Shown here one piece after another: positions 13,038 to 15,601 of a DNA stretch of 15,601 bases. Both the position numbers and the translations under genes were made by a program. The notes under the pieces are model-generated. The model saw nothing but the letters and a program-made list of their open reading frames with translations, did no database searches and had not been told where the DNA came from. Each line of letters opens with the position of its first letter. Position 1 is the stretch's first letter. Source of the DNA: an uncultured Spirochaetaceae bacterium (GTDB taxonomy: Bacteria; Spirochaetota; Spirochaetia; Sphaerochaetales; Sphaerochaetaceae); the NCBI GenBank assembly GCA_946414625.1, contig CAMKPI010000026.1:1-15601 (forward strand), in the 5' to 3' direction.

Positions 13038-13940
13038 TCAAAGGTTATAGACACGCTTCATATCCACAATGGCATCCAGCGCGTTGTATGCACCGAACAT
13101 GCAGAGAATGATCGCCGTAGGAATCTTTCCCAGTCCCATCGACGCGCAGTAACTTGTCACCGCAGTGGCTATGGCATGGGTCGCGAGGGGGCTTGCCTTG
13201 AGTTTTTCCAGCCATACCTGGAATGTCAGTTCTCCCTCGGTGTACGTGTTGTGTTCGCTGAACATCTCGGGGATGTATCCTTTTTTGAAGTATCCTGTAA
13301 TGTCGACAACCGCTGACGCCGCGACTCCGGCGGCTATGGACAAGGCCGTCGCCGCGGGAATCTTCCCCCACATCAGCGTTGGGGGAACCGCGACGTATAC
13401 GATTGCGGAGACAAGCATTATGCTGCTTTTGACGATGAGCTCTTTCAGATCCCTGTAGAACAGCTCCGCCTGGTATTCGTTCATTCCCTTGGCGGCGGCG
13501 CATCCCCACTCTGCGAGTGCCTTCTCGTTGTCGTCTATTTCCTTTTTCAGGCGGTTGTAGTCCTCGGCGTTCATCAGGCCGCGCGCTTTTTCCATCACAT
13601 AAGAGGAGTCGTTTTGGGAGAAGCTCATGTTCGCCGCATGGCAGAAATCAATGTAGTCCGCGCCGCCGTCCTCTCCGAGCGCCTTGCTCACCACCTCTTC
13701 TCCGGTTGTTTCTGCTGCGCCGAGAAGAGATAAGATGTCTTCGTCGGCATAGCCCTCGAGAATCTGCAGCTGGTCCTGAATGCTTTTTGCGACACTTCTT
13801 TGTATTGCCGCGTCGGTAGCCGCTGTTTTTTTTATCTCCACGATGTTGGATGAGCATCCCAGTACGCAGAAGAGAACAAGGCTCGCCGTGATTTTAATGC
13901 TTGTTTCTGTAAAAGTCATCTTTTTTCGGTTTTCTTTCAT
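13038..13940 (-). CDS. Predicted lipoprotein with duplicated hydrophobic GKIP segment
   Basis: 300 residues, starting at ATG 13940 behind GGGAGG with a 6-nt spacer. Residues 1-28 form a lipoprotein signal peptide with lipobox VLG before Cys29. Residues 35-165 are hydrophilic and helical. Residues about 168-214 and 254-290 are hydrophobic and contain a duplication: GKIPAA...VVDI at 192-214 and GKIPTA...IVDM at 271-294. Between them lies a soluble loop (215-252). No known family is recognised. The layout, an acylated N-terminus followed by two membrane-active-looking blocks, could be a membrane-inserting protein or one with a helical hairpin bundle. The gene follows the outer-membrane protein gene by about 100 nt in the same direction and may share its transcript. 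Confidence 0.72.
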   Translation of the reverse strand: MKENRKKMTFTETSIKITASLVLFCVLGCSSNIVEIKKTAATDAAIQRSVAKSIQDQLQILEGYADEDILSLLGAAETTGEEVVSKALGEDGGADYIDFCHAANMSFSQNDSSYVMEKARGLMNAEDYNRLKKEIDDNEKALAEWGCAAAKGMNEYQAELFYRDLKELIVKSSIMLVSAIVYVAVPPTLMWGKIPAATALSIAAGVAASAVVDITGYFKKGYIPEMFSEHNTYTEGELTFQVWLEKLKASPLATHAIATAVTSYCASMGLGKIPTAIILCMFGAYNALDAIVDMKRVYNL

Positions 13941-14041
13941 TTGCTTCCTCCCTGTCGCCTGCTATCAATCTGTCAGAGCTTCACTCTGGATTTTTCTGTT
14001 TTTCGTTGCCACATGCGATACGGGGCACTATGAGCGGTACA

Positions 14042-14707
14042 TTAAGAACCACTCCCGGGTCTTTCTGACGCTTCTGTTGCCGCCGCAGCCTGACGCGGTG
14101 CCGTTTTCTCGTTTGGAATGCTCTGCGTTGACTTCATGTTCCCAGTTTCGGACGCTTTCCGTTTCGTTTTGAATTCAAATCGACGGGAATAGCCGCATTT
14201 AAGTCTCGCGCGGATTTTTCCGTAGCATGGGAATGCTTCTTCGAGTGAATCGTACTCATCGCTGAAAGTTCCGGACGGATCCCGAATTGCAATTTCCGGC
14301 TCAACGAAGAATCCGTTTTTCAGCCTGTATGTGTAGCCGAGTGAGATTTCGTTCAGCGTGATTTCGTTCATTGGCAGGAGATTCTTCGGAGAAGAGAAAC
14401 CGAGCTGTATCAGGGATACCGAGCAGAAGAGCCCGATTTTTTCGATCGGATAGTAATGAAGAGCCACTCCTATGTCGAATAGTCCTCCATCGGACGACCA
14501 GACGTACTCGAACGGTACGCGGGCTTCAAAGCTGGGCGTGACGCTGCACCGCAGATCCCCTGCGAGGTTGTAGGATGATGTTTTGAAGATGAAGTCCTGC
14601 ACAAGGCCCGCGTCGACGGCTGCGCCGGCTGTCACTGAAGCCTGTAGAGGAAGCAATATGGAAAGACACAGGATTAGTGTGCAGAAATTCTTTTGTTTAT
14701 TTGTCAT
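14042..14707 (-). CDS. Predicted small outer-membrane beta-barrel protein
   Basis: 221 residues. Residues 1-28 look like a Sec signal peptide (hydrophobic 9-20, cleavage near LQA-S or AGA-A). Residues about 29-179 show alternating hydrophobic and polar residues with aromatic belts typical of an 8-strand barrel, for example FDIGVALHYYPI, GLFCSVSLIQLGF, EISLGYTYRL, GFFVEPEIAI and CGYSRRFEF as a last strand. A hydrophilic tail of about 42 residues (180-221), rich in Lys, Ala, Ser and Glu, follows the last strand, which is unusual because barrels generally end at the terminal aromatic residue. An AAAGGTAG element precedes the ATG, and just upstream is a 17-nt direct repeat. It probably belongs with the flanking minus-strand genes. 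No specific ligand can be named. Confidence 0.65.
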   Translation of the reverse strand: MTNKQKNFCTLILCLSILLPLQASVTAGAAVDAGLVQDFIFKTSSYNLAGDLRCSVTPSFEARVPFEYVWSSDGGLFDIGVALHYYPIEKIGLFCSVSLIQLGFSSPKNLLPMNEITLNEISLGYTYRLKNGFFVEPEIAIRDPSGTFSDEYDSLEEAFPCYGKIRARLKCGYSRRFEFKTKRKASETGNMKSTQSIPNEKTAPRQAAAATEASERPGSGS

Positions 14708-14722
14708 AATCGTCTACCTTTC

Positions 14723-14751
14723 GCATGTTTTGTCTCTTTGCATGTTTTGTC
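14723..14751 (-). repeat. Two direct copies of a 12-nt element (17-nt period) in the leader of the outer-membrane protein gene
   Basis: On the minus strand GACAAAACATGC occurs at 14751-14740 and again at 14734-14723, separated by 5 nt. The second copy ends about 15 nt before the ATG at 14707, directly upstream of the ribosome binding region. It could be an operator or a simple slippage duplication. Confidence 0.7.
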
Positions 14752-14833
14752 CCTGTTTGATTTTTCAAAGTTCCCGGAGTTAGTCTCTGGAGTTTTCAGT
14801 TTCCGATGCGGACTTTGGAGCGGAGTTTTAGCG

Positions 14834-15601
14834 TCACGTGCCGTCGCCTTTTGAGATTTCGAAAAGGTACAGCACGCCGTTTGAGTCGAGAGCGGCAACA
14901 TGTTCCTGACCCGCGACTATTTGTTTGAAATTGGCGTTTGTCCTGAATGTGGACAGTGTCTTGAAAAATCCCGCCCAGTTGCTTGCAAATGAGTAGATCT
15001 TCCCGGACTGGGTTGCGGCGTAAACATAAGCTCCATCGGAAGTTGTGCAAATATCGGAGTTCTGCGTCGGCGTGTCTTCCAGAATCTCGGGCGCGTTATC
15101 GAACGGGGAGAAGCAGAGTCTTTTTATTCCATTTCTATATGCCAAAAGCAGATGCTCCGGGTCTAGGCTTAGGATCCTGTACGTCCCGGGAGATTCTGCC
15201 ACGGCGCATTCTGTCCAGCCATCATTCAGGACGAGCCCTCTTTTTCCTTCTGACGCGCCTGCAACAAAGAGGCTTTTCCCCGTGCTGTAGAAGAGCGTGT
15301 TGTTTCGGAAAGAAACGGCGCTTGTCTGGAAGTATCCTCTCTCTTTCATAACCATGTCTTCCGACGAAATTCCTTCTTCTGCGATCACAATCCGGAAAAT
15401 ACATCCCGAGACGGAATCGGTGAATAAAAAGATGCAGTCGCCGCCGGCATTTTTGCAGAATGATGCCGCTGTGATGCTTCCGAAAATTATGTTGGATGAT
15501 GAGAAGGTTCCGTTGTACGACGCTGCTGTGTCGTCTGATGCCCTTTTCACCAATGAAAGGCTCCCTTTTTTCGCGTCGTATTTCAGAATGTGAAGAGCTT
15601 T
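14834..15601 (-). CDS. Beta-propeller-like repeat protein, C-terminal part (5' end outside window)
   Basis: The frame is open to the window edge, giving 255 residues and ending at TGA 14834-14836. The upstream codons read ALHILKYDAKKGSLSL and fit the same pattern, so the TTG at 15553 is not a real start. Repeats of short strands ending in YxFS, YLFE or LHIL types (ALHILKYD, CIFRIVI, KIYSFASN, VLYLFEISK) together with GAYVYAATQSGKIYSF and EHVAALDSNGVLYLF look like YVTN/WD40-type propeller blades. Such spirochaete proteins are often periplasmic or surface lipoproteins, but the signal region is not visible. It is followed by the outer-membrane barrel gene after about 126 nt in the same direction. 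Confidence 0.6.
   Translation of the reverse strand, partial: KALHILKYDAKKGSLSLVKRASDDTAASYNGTFSSSNIIFGSITAASFCKNAGGDCIFLFTDSVSGCIFRIVIAEEGISSEDMVMKERGYFQTSAVSFRNNTLFYSTGKSLFVAGASEGKRGLVLNDGWTECAVAESPGTYRILSLDPEHLLLAYRNGIKRLCFSPFDNAPEILEDTPTQNSDICTTSDGAYVYAATQSGKIYSFASNWAGFFKTLSTFRTNANFKQIVAGQEHVAALDSNGVLYLFEISKGDGT

Noticed and set aside
12481..13041. Arg/Ala-rich minus-strand open frame of about 186 codons (and shifted frames)
   Set aside because: Its sequence is the translation of a degenerate minisatellite, and several frames are open at once. It is more likely non-coding.

Overview
The window looks like a piece of a spirochaete chromosome, most likely a host-associated Treponema-like organism. 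The reasons are the relaxed lipoprotein signal peptides, the small outer-membrane beta-barrel gene, the NusG domain II / Gx-transporter pair with a long C-terminal extension, the mixture of Shine-Dalgarno and apparently leaderless starts, and GC-rich intergenic minisatellites. This is inference from gene content; no rRNA or tRNA is present. I see no mobile element, CRISPR array or phage gene.

Layout. At 1-207 is the end of a CapF/FnlB-type sugar-nucleotide enzyme (capsule or O-antigen synthesis). At 401-1450 is a lipoprotein with a C-terminal Ig-like domain. The interval 1451-2291 holds no credible gene. It contains a very strong hairpin (about 1598-1636) and a degenerate tandem repeat array (1927-2302) whose last copy runs into the 3' end of the next gene. 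A minus-strand operon follows: glnS (6766-5060), a DPM1-like family 2 glycosyltransferase (5047-4337) and a peptidase U32 / RlhA-type protein (4340-2292), tightly spaced with an ATGA overlap. Divergent from glnS, a plus-strand group encodes a PfkB-like protein that lacks its catalytic half and carries a repeat-containing insert (6881-7915), an EamA transporter (7918-8793), a NusG domain II protein (8854-9279), a Gx-transporter/EcfT-like membrane protein (9263-10384) and a MATE exporter (10481-11893).

The right part reads on the minus strand: a truncated beta-propeller-like protein running in from the window edge (15601-14834), an outer-membrane beta-barrel protein (14707-14042), a lipoprotein with a duplicated hydrophobic segment (13940-13038), a ~65-bp minisatellite (about 12545-13000), and a small membrane protein with a PH/GRAM-like tail (12471-11938).

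The most interesting signals are: (i) four genes whose start codon sits 6-7 nt after a sigma70-like -10 box with no Shine-Dalgarno, suggesting leaderless mRNAs; (ii) the kinase-dead-looking PfkB relative with its expanding insert; (iii) a possible S-plus-T fused ECF-like transporter beside a NusG_II redox-type protein; (iv) a repeat array that supplies the stop codon of the U32 gene; and (v) a 10-bp repeat that places stop codons in all three frames at the end of the MATE gene.
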